Shown here: positions 1 to 10,482 of the stretch, in pieces
Layout of the letters: every line of letters starts with the position of its first letter
How positions within the stretch are numbered: position 1 is the stretch's first letter
Assembly: GCA_045589955.1 (NCBI GenBank)
Contig: JAZNQD010000012.1
Location: 1 to 41,633, forward strand
Source: CAJGCS01 sp045589955
GTDB taxonomy: Bacteria > Bacillota_I > Bacilli_A > ML615J-28 > CAG-313
Reading direction: 5' to 3'
Length of the DNA stretch: 41,633 nt
Position numbers and translations under genes: made by a program
Notes under the pieces: model-generated
What the model saw: the letters and a program-made list of their open reading frames with translations, nothing else
Databases searched by the model: none
Told to the model about the DNA's origin: nothing

Positions 1-45
1 TATTTTTTATATAATCATTAATACATTCTTTAATAATTTTATCCA
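1..45 (-). CDS. Start of a leftward gene, cut by the window edge
   Basis: An ATG at 45-43 on the minus strand opens a frame that stays open to the window edge and gives 15 residues (MDKIIKECINDYIKN). It is preceded at the usual distance by an AATATTTATT element (69-78), the same motif found before other leftward genes here. Only the N-terminus is present, so no function can be assigned. Confidence 0.45.
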
Positions 46-68
46 TAACCGATTACACAATATTTAAT

Positions 69-78
69 AATAAATATT
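69..78 (-). promoter_or_regulatory. Candidate late promoter element (AATATTTATT)
   Basis: AATATTTATT on the minus strand, 23 bases before the ATG of the gene that leaves the window. One of about ten similar elements placed before leftward or rightward structural genes in this window. Function is inferred from position and recurrence only. Confidence 0.4.
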
Positions 79-87
79 AAAATAATT

Positions 88-118
88 TTTGTTTTTTTAA
101 TATTATTTAATATATTTG
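88..118 (+). promoter_or_regulatory. Bacteroidota-type promoter for DNA polymerase
   Basis: TTTG at 88-91, exactly 19 bases, then TATATTTG at 111-118. This fits the known Bacteroidota primary sigma pattern (-33 TTTG, -7 TAnnTTTG). Transcription would start near 125, giving a leader of about 55 bases before the ATG at 180. It suggests that the polymerase gene is read early by host RNA polymerase. Confidence 0.65.
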
Positions 119-179
119 CACATATAGTGATGATATTAGAAATATATCTCTAACTATTTTAATTTAAATTTTTATAAGT

Positions 180-3100
180 ATGAAAAATAACATTGAAGAA
201 ATTAATAGTTTTCTAAATGGTCGTGACCCAATGCAAAGAATTGTAAATATAGAATGTGGTTATGACGATGATACTGTTTCCATTATATATAAAACAGAAG
301 ATGGACAAAAACGTATCAAAAAAGATGATTTTAAGCCTTTTGTTTGGGCTAAAAATAGTGTTGCAGTAAGAATGTTTGAACGGTGATAGAAAATTGCTTA
401 AAAAGCAAATGATTGATTATGGGATAGGTGTTAAAGCACTTATTACAACCTTTGAAAAAGAAGAAGTATCTGATAGACTTACAAATGGCTACAAATATAT
501 ATTCTATGCAAAAAGAAAAATGTCATATCAAGCATTTTTAGCATTTTTTCAAAAAGCTAAAACTCCAATATATGGTGATAAAAAGAAACCAGTTAATGGA
601 GAACGTGTTATTTCAAGTAGAGAATTCTTAGCTGTTTCTCCCATTGAACAATATATGATTTCAACAAGTAAAAGACTTTTTAAAGGGTATGATGGATATG
701 ATGAATTAAAAAGATTACAATTCGACTTGGAAACACAAGGTTTAAATCCAGAAATACATGCTATTGACCAGATAGGTATTAGAACTAATAAAGGTTTTGA
801 AAAAATTATTACAATAACAGGAGAAGGTGATCAAAGAAAAGTAAATGAATTATCTGCTATTATAGAATTTTTATCAATTTTGAAAGACGAAAAACCAGAT
901 GTAATTGCTGGTCATAATTCAGAAAACTTCGACTGGAATTTTATTATTGTTCGTTGTCAACAATTAGGTACATCTTTAGAAGAATTATCTTTAAGATTTT
1001 TTTCACATCCAATTTTTAAAAAAAATAAAGAATCTGTATTAAAATTAGGTGGTGAAATAGAATATTTTAAACCAACAATTATGTGGGGTCATACAATTGT
1101 TGATTCATTACATGCTGTTAGACGAGCACAAGCAATTGATTCAAATATGAAATTAGCTAATTTGAAATATGTTACAAAATATTTGAATTTAAAGAAAGAA
1201 AATCGTGTGTATGTTCCAGGACAACATATTGGTGAAATATGGTTAGAAACTGAACCAAAATATGCATTTAATAATGAAAATGGTGATTGGTTTAAAATTA
1301 CTGATAAAAAACCATTAATAGAAAATTATAGTGCTGTTAGTGGTAGATATATTGTTGAACGATATTTGTTAGATGATATTTGGGAAACTGATAAAGTAGA
1401 ATTAAAATTAAATGAATCTAACTTCTTGATTGGTAAGATGTTACCAACAAGTTTTCAAAGAGCTTGTACAATGGGTACTGCTGGTATTTGGAAACTTATT
1501 CTTTTAGCTTGGTGTTATGAACATAATTTAGCAGTTCCATCATTTGATGTTTCTAAACGTTTTACTGGTGGACTTTCACGTTTACTTAAAGTAGGTTATG
1601 CTGATAGAGTAGTAAAACTTGACTATAATTCACTTTACCCATCAATTATTCTAACATGGAATATTGCAAGTAATTTGGATATTTCAAAAGCAATGGTATC
1701 TATGCTTGAATATGTATTATCTGAACGTGAAAAATATAAAGATTTAAAAGGTGAAGCTGGAGCAAAGGCTAAAAAAATTAAATCACAATTAAAAGAATTT
1801 AAAGGTTCTGATTATGAAAAAAAGAAATTAAAAGAAGAACAACAATATTGGGAAGCAGAATCATCTGCCAATGATAAAAAGCAATTACCTCTTAAAATAT
1901 TAGCAAACTCATTCTTTGGTGGTTTCGGTGCTCCAGATGTATTCCCAATGGGTGATGTTATATGTGCTGAAAAAACAACTTGTATTGGTAGAATGTCACT
2001 AAGATTAATGATTTCACATTTTAATAATATAGGATATACACCAATTGTTGGTGATACTGATGGTTTTAACTTTCAAATGCCTTTAACTTTTAGATATACA
2101 GAAGAAAATCCTTACATTGGTAAAGGTTTGGGTAGAAATGTAACAAAAGATAAAAAATATGTTGGAGTTGATGCTGATGTGGCTGAATTTGAAGATTTAT
2201 ACATTAATAGCCCTTTTAAAGAAGGTGGGATTAATAAAATGGGTTTAGGTGTTGATGAATTCTGTCCAGCAACAATTAACTTTTCAAGAAAAAATTATGC
2301 TGACTTACTTGAAAATGGTAAAACCAAAAAGGTTGGTAATACTATTAAATCACGTAAAATGTCTGGATATATTGAAAAGTTCTTGGATGAAGGTATTGAT
2401 TTATTATTAAATGGTAATGGGCAACAATTCTTAGAAAATTATTATAATTATATTGATATGATTTATAACTATAGAATACCATTAAGAGATATTGCATCAA
2501 AAGGTAAAATTAAAAAAACTGTTGAGCAATATAAAATTGATTGTAAAACTGTCACAAAAAGTGGTAGTAAAAAATCAAGACAAGCTTGGTATGAATTAGT
2601 TATTGAAAATAATATAAAAGTTGATTTAAACGATACAATATATTATGTTAATACTGGAACAAAAAAATCTGAAAGTGATGTGAAACGTATTACACATCAA
2701 TTTACAAAAATTGATGGTGAAATAGTTGAAATTGATAATAAAATTAAAAAAGAATTAATTAAAAAAGCTTTAAAAGTTGATGATATTAAATTAAGTACTT
2801 TAAAAGCAAAAGAAATTAAAGAACTTTTAAAACCATTTATTGTTAAAGAAGAAGATGAAATTATATTAAATTGTAAATTAGTTCCAAATGAAATAGTGGA
2901 AGCTGATGAAGATATTTTATGTAATGATGAAATTGAATATAATGTAGTAAAATATATTGACCAATTTAATAGTAGAATTAAACCATTATTGGTATGTTTT
3001 TCTCCAGAAATTAGAAGTAATATATTAATTCAAAATCCAGAAGATAGACAATACTTTACAGAAGAACAATGTAAACTTGTAAGTGGTTATCCAAATAAAG

Positions 3101-3522
3101 AAACTGACCAAGATACATTTGAACAATTAATGACACCAGAACGAAAAGAAATTGAATATTGGTTATCAATTAATGAAATTCCACCTTTTGTTAAAGAATG
3201 TGGTATTGATTGGGATGAATTAGTTGAAAAACATAATAAGATTAAAGAAGAAGAACAAAGCATTTTATTTAAAGAAGAAAATGAAAAATACTTAAACGCA
3301 TTAAGTAATTTAACAGAAGATGATGTTAATAAATTTGAAGATGAAGGTGAAATACCGTCATCATTATTAAATATTGTAACTTTAGATTCTGACATGCATT
3401 TTAAATTTATTAAAATACCAACAATGTCACCAAGTACTGGCGGTTATATATTTGATGACATTACAGTATATGATAATTCAGAAGAATTATATGAGCATTT
3501 CATAGAATCATATCATGAATAA
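180..3522 (+). CDS. Family B DNA polymerase, read through a +1 frameshift at CGG
   Basis: Replicative DNA polymerase with 3'-5' exonuclease. Read as one protein it is about 1113 residues. The N-terminal 67 residues (180-380) are in one frame and end at CGG TGA; the rest (from 385) is in the +1 frame. Exonuclease motifs: FDLET near residues 181-185 and GHNSENFDWNF near 244-254. Polymerase motifs: LDYNSLYPSI near 480 (motif A), KILANSFFGGFG near 572 (motif B), and GDTDG with aspartates 625 and 627 (motif C). All catalytic acids are intact, so this is not a decaying gene. The N-terminal part (VWAKNSVAVRMF) and the start of the second part (GDRKLLKKQM) belong to one domain. The second frame has only a TTG at 376 as an upstream start, which would lose the N-terminus. 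A terminator follows at 3525. Long C-terminal region after motif C (about 480 residues), larger than T4 gp43 (898 aa). Confidence 0.95.
381..384 (+). other. +1 recoding site CGGT in DNA polymerase
   Basis: Frame 0 reads ATG TTT GAA CGG TGA (stop). Skipping one base gives GAA (C) GGT GAT AGA, continuing the polymerase as ...MF-E-G-DRKLL. CGG is in frame (67 codons after the ATG). Confidence 0.85.
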
Positions 3523-3524
3523 AC

Positions 3525-3559
3525 AAAAAAAAGAGGAAGTATCACTTCCTCTTTTTTTA
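3525..3559. terminator. Bidirectional terminator between polymerase and fibre gene
   Basis: Stem AAGAGGAAGT / ACTTCCTCTT with a 3-base loop (ATC), flanked by A-runs on one side and T-runs on the other, so it can end transcripts from both converging genes. Confidence 0.85.
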
Positions 3560-3562
3560 TAT

Positions 3563-6500
3563 TTAAGCTTCAATAGCATTCCAAGTATCAGGTAAAACAT
3601 TTATAATTCTTGAATAATTATAATTAATGTTATAATTAAATATACCATCAGTTGTTATACCATTAAACATATTAATTACACTTAAAGAACTATTTAAATC
3701 ACTCATCATTTTAACTTCTTTTAACGCTGTACAATATGAAAACATATTATCCATATTAACAACATTTAACAAATTAAATGAAGATAAATCAAATTTTTCA
3801 ATCAATGGTAAGCTACTTAACATGCCTTTCATCATAGTAACTTTAGATGTATTTAAACCATTTAAAGCTATATTTGTTAAATTATCACAATTAGCAAACA
3901 TATAACTCATATCTGTAACATTTGTAGTATCTAATAAATTAATTCTAATATCTTTAATATTATCACAATTATTAAACATACTATTCATATTTGTTACATT
4001 TGCAGTATCTAAATCTGACAAATCAATAGTTGACATTTTAACATTATAGAACATATTTGACATATCAGTCAATGTATTATTAAATACTATTTTAACCTTA
4101 TGTTCACCTAAAGTATCAAATTGAATAGTTGAAACTTGTCCTTTTTCAACACCATCAACATAAACTTGAATAATGTTATTAGCAGCTTCACCACCAACTA
4201 ATTTATAACTTTCATTTAAATTAGTTACATTAAAGTATGCTGTAATATAACTTTCTTTCTTAATATAATCTTCACCATCATACTCACCACAATCATAGTA
4301 ATCAACATCAGCTTTAATAATTGATTTACCATCTTCATTTCTTTCAATATCGAAATTAATATTATGGAATTGTCTAACAGTTGTTTCAACATATATTGGT
4401 TGATTATTTTCATCTAAATGTTCTTTAGCATTATCAACACCATCAACAGCATAACCTAATTCAGATTCAGTTACAACTTTACCATCAGTTGTTGCTTTAG
4501 ATTCTGGATATAAATATTCTTCAACTAATTCTTTTAATGGAGTAACTATTGTATGTTTCAAACTACTTGCATCAGTATATTCCAAATATAAACTTTCAGA
4601 AGTAACATTTGTTACTGTTTCAACACCAAACGCATCTTTTGTAATAATTTGAGTTGAATCTGGAATATATTCTAATCTATTAATTAAAGTACCCTTATTA
4701 TCAAGTGTTTGAATAGTTTTTTGACCATCAACTTCTCTTACAAAACCTAAAATAAATGAAACTTCTTCATTACCATTTTCATTAGTAAATGTGTATCTTG
4801 CTAATAAAGGTTCACCATCTTTCTTATCAATTAAGAAATTAGGATCATGTAAGAATTCTAAAGCTTCTTCTTTATTTGCAAAAATTTCATCATCACGTTT
4901 AATTTGTAAGTGTCTTGTCCAATCTGTATAATGATCAGTACCACCACTATAAACATCTTTATGACTGAAAGTTAAATAATCAATATTACCATCAAATAAT
5001 ACACCATTATATGTATCATCCAAGAAATTACCAGTACCATCTGAAGGATGAGCACTACCAGCTACAAACTCATTCATTGTATCACTATATACAGTTAACA
5101 AGTTGTGTGGATCATCAGAAATAATTACATTAGCTTTAAGACTTGATTCACTCTCAGTAGATTCAAATGTTAAATCAATACCTGGAGTAGTAATAGCATT
5201 AATATCTGTTTTTGATTTAAGATTATTAATATCTTTCATCATGCTATTAACCAAATCTTCATCTACATAAGCTTCAAAATCCTTTCTTAATTCAGTTATA
5301 GTACCATCTAAATAATGAATTGCTTCTTCAACATTATCAGCTTCATAGAATGGGAATTCTTCATTACCCCAACCTAATTGTTTATGAACCATTTCAATAT
5401 TGGTGGCAATACCGTTAACCCAAACACTACTTCCATCAGAAGTAATTTCAAGAATATTATTAGCAGCAGCAGAATCAGCAATATTAAGTTTAGCTTTTAA
5501 CTTATTATCTTCAGTTGCATATAACGTAATAGGTGTATTATCATTATTTACATTATCAACAAAACGAAGATTTGCAGATAATTCTGTAGCACCTTCAGCA
5601 TTAGTTGTTTGTTTTAATACTACATTTGTTTCATCATTATTTGTAGTAATTGGTTTAAACATACTAGATGCTGGGAATCTTGTTTGATTTAATTCACCAT
5701 TAGAAATGTATTTAATTACAATTTCATTAGTATTAGGATCATATACGATTTCTTCAATTGTTGATACAGATGTTAATGGAATATCAACTGTACTTCCATT
5801 TGTTGTAAAATGTAAAGTATTATTATTATCAGAATAAGTTAATATTACATTTGTATATAAACCATCTTCATATTTAATAATTTGATTACCATCATTTGTT
5901 GATAATTTAACATCAGCCGAAACTATAAAACCACCAGCATCAATAACTTCTTTTGTTAAATCAACTGTTGCAGTATCTTTAACTGACATTGCGTAAGTTT
6001 TAACAATTTCTTCAACTTGAACAATTGTTTCATCTATCTTTTCAGCATTTTGATTTGCTGTGTTTTTAACCGCTTCAATATCTTTTGATAAATTAGCTTC
6101 AGCAGTTTGAGCACGTCCAATTTCAGTATTTATTAAACTTTCTAATCTAGCTTCTTCTTTAGCAGCACGTTCAGTTTCAGATGAAATTAAACCTCTTAAT
6201 GTATCATCAGCAGCAATAGCTCTAGCTGTTTCTTCATCAATATCATTTCTTAATTCACTTTCAGCAGCTAATGCTCTTTCAATTTCATTAGCTAAATTAA
6301 GAGAATTATTATTAATTAATGTTTGAAGTTCAGTTTCTTTACCAATTGCTCTAGATTCTTCTAAATCAATATTAGATTGTAATGTCGCTTCAGCTTTTTG
6401 TGCTCTAACTTTTTCAACATTTATTAAATCTTCTAAAGCATGTTCAGCATTTTCTGCTCTAAGTTTTTCAGTATATATTGCTACATAGTTAGCATTTTCA

Positions 6501-9500
6501 GCTTTAGTTGCTCTTTCAACTTCATTATCAATTCTTTTACCTAAAGCTTTTTCTGATTCACTAGCTCTAAGTGATTCTTCATTAATACTATTAGATAAGA
6601 TTTCATCTTGTTTTGTTGATCTTTCAATTTCAAGTAATAAATCTTTAGAAAGTTCAGATTCAGCATATTCAGCTCTTAATTTTTCATCAGAAATTGCTTT
6701 TTCTAATATATAATCTGCTTTTTCTCTTGAACTAGTTTCAGCATTAATTGCGTCTCTTAATTCTTGTGCTGTTTTATTAGAATTTTCAATTTCAATTCTT
6801 AAAGATTCTTCTAATTCACTATCCTTATTTGTTGAACGTTCAATTTCTTTATTTAATTTTGTTAAAATTTCCCCTTCAACTCTTGTTGCTCTTGCAACTT
6901 CATCACTTAAATCTTTAGTAAGAATATTTTCAGCTTTAGTTGCTCTAATTTCTTCTGCCTTAATCGCATCAGCTAACAAATGATATTCTTTTTCTCTAAT
7001 ATCAGATTCACTATGAATAGCATCAGTTAATACTTGTTCAGCAGCTTTAGCACGTTCAATTTCTTCATTAATTAATGATTCCAATTGATTATCTTTATTA
7101 ACAGAACGTTCAATTTCAGAATCTAACTTAGAATTAATTTCACTTTCAACTCTTTCTGCTCTTGCAATTTCATTATTAATTGCACTTTCTAATTCAGAAT
7201 CTTTAAATGATAAATCTTTTACTGCATTTTCAATATTAGTTTGTAATACTTTTTCAGCAGCAATTGCTCTATTTTCTTCTTCTTCAATAGCTTTCTTTAA
7301 CGCTTCATCAGCTTCTTTCAATTGGTAAATATTTTGTGATACAGATGTATTATCATCCATTACAATATTACTTGCACTATTTGAAACATATAAAGAACCT
7401 TTATCATTAACCAATAAATTGCTATTTAAATCAGATACAATAACTTCAGCAATTAACTTATCAGTACCATTACCATCAAAATTAAGTTCTTTAGTTAATT
7501 GAACAGCACCTAAATGATTAGTTTCAACTACCCATTGATTAAATAAATCTCTTACATTTACTCTTTCTTGTCTTTCATTACCATAAGAATCATAATATGT
7601 AATTACTAATTCTTTAGTAACATCATCATATACAATACTTTCAATTAAAGAACCTTCATTTAATTTAATTTCCTTATCAACTAAACCACTTCTAGTTAAT
7701 GTTAATACATTTTCTTTAGGATTATACAATATATCAACAGCAGCATATAATGGTTCACCATTTGTATTAATAAGGTTTCCAGGTTCAGTAGATACATTCA
7801 CTTTACCAATAATTGAAGAACCAATTTCTTCAATAGTTTTAGTTAAACTAACTGTACCACTATTTTTAACAACATAAGATAAATCTAATTTAGCTTGTTC
7901 TAAATTTGCAACAATTTCATTATCTTTATTAATTGATCTATTAGCTTCAGCTATAATTTTTTCATCTAATGTTTGTTCAGCAGCTTTTGCTCTTTCACTT
8001 TCATTAATGATAGATTCTTCTAATTGCTTTTCAGCAACCATTGCTCTACCAATTTCAGTGTTAAGATTATCTGTTATAATTTGTTCAGCAGATTTTGCTC
8101 TATCAGTTTCACTCTTAATAGAATCTTCTAATATATGTTCAGCATAAATCGCTCTATTTTCTTCATCTTTAATAGAATCTCTTAATACTTGTTCAGCATC
8201 TTTAGCACGTGAAATTTCCTCAACAAGTCTATTGTTAATATCATTTTCAACAGCAGTTGCTCTTTCGATTTCAGTATTAACTTTTGTAGTTAATTCTTCG
8301 TCAATTCTTGTTGAACGTTCAACTTCATGTTCAATAATTCTTTCAAGTTCTGCTTCTTTAAGTGTCGCTCTTTCATACTCATTGATAATACTAACTTTAT
8401 TAGTATGTTCAGCAGCAGTTGCTCTTTCAATTTCAGCAGTTAATTTAGCATTTAAAGAAACATCTTCATCTGTTGAACGTTGTATTTCAGCATCTAAAGC
8501 ATTCTTTAATACATCTTCAGCAGATTTTGCCCTATCAATTTCTGCATTTAATTGAGATTGTAAAGAATCTTCAGCAGTTGTTGCTCTAACAACTTCAGCA
8601 TTAAGATTTCTTGTTAATTCTTCTTCAGCAGCAATGGCTCTTCTTGTTTCCGCATCCAAATTATCTTGTAATAATCTTTCAGCAGCTTTTGCTCTTTCAA
8701 CTTCAGCAGTTAATTGAGATAATACATCATTAATGGCAGTTTCTCTGTCCTTAATTTCTTTATCAACTAAATAATCTACTTTCTTATCTAAGTTTAAAAT
8801 AGCAGCTTCAACTGTTACACCTAATGTTGTATCAATCATTTTAATGTTTTCAGCAGTACCTCTTACATATAATGAATGTGCAACATTTTCAAGGATATTA
8901 TCTTCAATTTCAGCAATATTTACTTCACCAGAGATTTTATCTTGCCCTTGTGGATTTCTAACAATAGTTAAAGTAACAGTTTTATCAGTATTATCAACAT
9001 CCAATTCATTTACAATAATTTGTAAAGGAATACGAAGTTCTTGATATTCACCAGTAGCATCAATATAAGCAATAACGATTTCTTCTGTTGTTACATCAAA
9101 ATATGCTTTTTGAATTAATTGTACTGAATTCAAAACATATTTAGATTCTAAAACTTCTCCTTTTGGATTACTTCTTTGGAAAATCAAAGTATTTGTTTTA
9201 GTATCATAATTAACATCAACATAAGAGTAAATGCCATCATTTACTAAATTAATAGTATTTTCAACACGTTGAGAAATGTCTTTTTTAGATAATTTTTCAT
9301 CAATACCTTGTTGAACATTAATTTTTTCATTATTTCTTATATATGAAATATTTGCAGCAGCACCTTCAACATATAAAAACTTACCAGTAGAATCTTTAGA
9401 TAAAATATTATCAGGCATTTTTTCTTTATCTAAAATTCTAACATCAGCTTTTAAAATGTCTTGCCAATCAAACATACCTTCGTGTTCACTATCTTCAGAT

Positions 9501-10414
9501 TTAGTATGTTCTTTAGTTAATACAATAGGAGTTTCACTATCTTCACCTAAAACATCCCATTCATCAATTAATCTAGCAATATTAATTCTAACTTCATTTT
9601 TAATTTCACCATCAATTTCAATAGCATTATTTAAAGTTAAAATTAATTCTTCAGTATATGCATCATATTCACCTTTAATAACATGAGATTCAACTGGAAG
9701 TGAAATATCTTTCTTTTGTTCACCATTAATAGTTAACGTTAATTTACTTTCTTCTTCAGAATAATCTAAGTCAACACTTGTAAATATACCATCTTCTTGT
9801 TCAACAATAATGTTAGGTATTACTTGTCCTTCATAAATTTTAGAACCTAATTTAACATCACTTGACAATGTTATACCAGTATCACCCTTTTCAATTGTTA
9901 AATCAATAGAAGATGTATCTTCAACATATAATTCATGTCTTTTTTCAAGAGCTATGATATATTCTGATAACATTTTATCAGCAACAAATAAAGAAGTTGC
10001 ATCACCTAATATATGGTCATCTAATTCTGGAACATATTTACCTTCCTCATTAAAACCACAAGATGTTATTATATTTTTTACAATACCATCAATTCTTTCA
10101 ATTTCTTCTTTATTTTCACCAACTCTTTTATATAATTCTTCAATATCTCTTTCAGCTTGTGAAAAATCAATATAATAAGTTTCATTAAGAACTTCACCAG
10201 ATTCAGTATCATAAATAAATTCACCTTCACCAACAGAACCTATAGCTAAAACAATACAAGGATTTTTTTCATCACCATATTTAAAAATCATTGGTTCTGC
10301 ATATAATGATGCACGGTCATATTGAACACTACGAACATATTCAGTAATCTCATTGAAATTACTGAATAAATGTTCACAATGCACAAATCTTAGTCTATTT
10401 TGATTAAAATTCAT
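3563..10414 (-). CDS. Giant tail fibre/adhesin with coiled-coil repeats and BspA-type LRR tip
   Basis: A 2283-residue protein, probably a long tail fibre or other receptor-binding fibre. The N-terminal ~130 residues are globular and likely attach to the particle. Two long blocks (about residues 567-845 and 1040-1450) consist of an 18-residue repeat of the form A-E-x-x-L-x-x-x-I-x-x-E-x-x-R-A-x-x, typical of a trimeric coiled-coil shaft. Between and around them are beta-rich modules that recur (for example 'VDLTKE', 'YDDVTKELVITYYD' type segments). The C-terminal ~150 residues contain DUF285/BspA-like leucine-rich repeats (NVTNMNSMFNNCDNI and NVTDMSYMFANCDNL), common in Bacteroidota surface proteins and phage adhesins. 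It starts 68 bases after the stop of the 934-aa fibre gene and is the last gene before a terminator. No signal peptide or catalytic motif seen. Confidence 0.85.
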   Translation of the reverse strand: MNFNQNRLRFVHCEHLFSNFNEITEYVRSVQYDRASLYAEPMIFKYGDEKNPCIVLAIGSVGEGEFIYDTESGEVLNETYYIDFSQAERDIEELYKRVGENKEEIERIDGIVKNIITSCGFNEEGKYVPELDDHILGDATSLFVADKMLSEYIIALEKRHELYVEDTSSIDLTIEKGDTGITLSSDVKLGSKIYEGQVIPNIIVEQEDGIFTSVDLDYSEEESKLTLTINGEQKKDISLPVESHVIKGEYDAYTEELILTLNNAIEIDGEIKNEVRINIARLIDEWDVLGEDSETPIVLTKEHTKSEDSEHEGMFDWQDILKADVRILDKEKMPDNILSKDSTGKFLYVEGAAANISYIRNNEKINVQQGIDEKLSKKDISQRVENTINLVNDGIYSYVDVNYDTKTNTLIFQRSNPKGEVLESKYVLNSVQLIQKAYFDVTTEEIVIAYIDATGEYQELRIPLQIIVNELDVDNTDKTVTLTIVRNPQGQDKISGEVNIAEIEDNILENVAHSLYVRGTAENIKMIDTTLGVTVEAAILNLDKKVDYLVDKEIKDRETAINDVLSQLTAEVERAKAAERLLQDNLDAETRRAIAAEEELTRNLNAEVVRATTAEDSLQSQLNAEIDRAKSAEDVLKNALDAEIQRSTDEDVSLNAKLTAEIERATAAEHTNKVSIINEYERATLKEAELERIIEHEVERSTRIDEELTTKVNTEIERATAVENDINNRLVEEISRAKDAEQVLRDSIKDEENRAIYAEHILEDSIKSETDRAKSAEQIITDNLNTEIGRAMVAEKQLEESIINESERAKAAEQTLDEKIIAEANRSINKDNEIVANLEQAKLDLSYVVKNSGTVSLTKTIEEIGSSIIGKVNVSTEPGNLINTNGEPLYAAVDILYNPKENVLTLTRSGLVDKEIKLNEGSLIESIVYDDVTKELVITYYDSYGNERQERVNVRDLFNQWVVETNHLGAVQLTKELNFDGNGTDKLIAEVIVSDLNSNLLVNDKGSLYVSNSASNIVMDDNTSVSQNIYQLKEADEALKKAIEEEENRAIAAEKVLQTNIENAVKDLSFKDSELESAINNEIARAERVESEINSKLDSEIERSVNKDNQLESLINEEIERAKAAEQVLTDAIHSESDIREKEYHLLADAIKAEEIRATKAENILTKDLSDEVARATRVEGEILTKLNKEIERSTNKDSELEESLRIEIENSNKTAQELRDAINAETSSREKADYILEKAISDEKLRAEYAESELSKDLLLEIERSTKQDEILSNSINEESLRASESEKALGKRIDNEVERATKAENANYVAIYTEKLRAENAEHALEDLINVEKVRAQKAEATLQSNIDLEESRAIGKETELQTLINNNSLNLANEIERALAAESELRNDIDEETARAIAADDTLRGLISSETERAAKEEARLESLINTEIGRAQTAEANLSKDIEAVKNTANQNAEKIDETIVQVEEIVKTYAMSVKDTATVDLTKEVIDAGGFIVSADVKLSTNDGNQIIKYEDGLYTNVILTYSDNNNTLHFTTNGSTVDIPLTSVSTIEEIVYDPNTNEIVIKYISNGELNQTRFPASSMFKPITTNNDETNVVLKQTTNAEGATELSANLRFVDNVNNDNTPITLYATEDNKLKAKLNIADSAAANNILEITSDGSSVWVNGIATNIEMVHKQLGWGNEEFPFYEADNVEEAIHYLDGTITELRKDFEAYVDEDLVNSMMKDINNLKSKTDINAITTPGIDLTFESTESESSLKANVIISDDPHNLLTVYSDTMNEFVAGSAHPSDGTGNFLDDTYNGVLFDGNIDYLTFSHKDVYSGGTDHYTDWTRHLQIKRDDEIFANKEEALEFLHDPNFLIDKKDGEPLLARYTFTNENGNEEVSFILGFVREVDGQKTIQTLDNKGTLINRLEYIPDSTQIITKDAFGVETVTNVTSESLYLEYTDASSLKHTIVTPLKELVEEYLYPESKATTDGKVVTESELGYAVDGVDNAKEHLDENNQPIYVETTVRQFHNINFDIERNEDGKSIIKADVDYYDCGEYDGEDYIKKESYITAYFNVTNLNESYKLVGGEAANNIIQVYVDGVEKGQVSTIQFDTLGEHKVKIVFNNTLTDMSNMFYNVKMSTIDLSDLDTANVTNMNSMFNNCDNIKDIRINLLDTTNVTDMSYMFANCDNLTNIALNGLNTSKVTMMKGMLSSLPLIEKFDLSSFNLLNVVNMDNMFSYCTALKEVKMMSDLNSSLSVINMFNGITTDGIFNYNINYNYSRIINVLPDTWNAIEA
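6060..7300 (-). repeat. 18-residue coiled-coil repeats, second block (about 22 copies)
   Basis: Degenerate 54-base units encoding x-x-E-I-E-R-A-x-x-A-E-x-x-L-x-x-x-I. One unit is irregular (around INNNSLNLANEIERALAAE), adding seven residues. Degenerate at DNA level, so an old array. Confidence 0.75.
7885..8715 (-). repeat. 18-residue coiled-coil repeats, first block (about 15 copies)
   Basis: Fifteen consecutive 18-residue units can be aligned without gaps, each with the core E-x-x-R-A-x-x-A-E. Eighteen residues equal 7+11, a hendecad/heptad mix expected for a long straight coiled coil. Confidence 0.8.
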
Positions 10415-10482
10415 TGTTAATTATTTTTATATATTTTTTATTTCTTAATAAATTTTATTAATAAAAATTAACAAATTACCCC

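Noticed and set aside
3421..3460. CGG triplets inside other genes as counter-examples to the rule
   Set aside because: Each one I found is out of frame, for example ACT GGC GGT at 3437, AAC GGT at 5411 (minus), TTC GGT at 1925, ACG GCA at 19065, TGC GGT at 33362 and ACG GAA at 23645 (minus).
1..3522. Intein, intron or programmed bypass in the polymerase gene
   Set aside because: The two frames join with no additional sequence other than one base, so there is no room for an intervening element.
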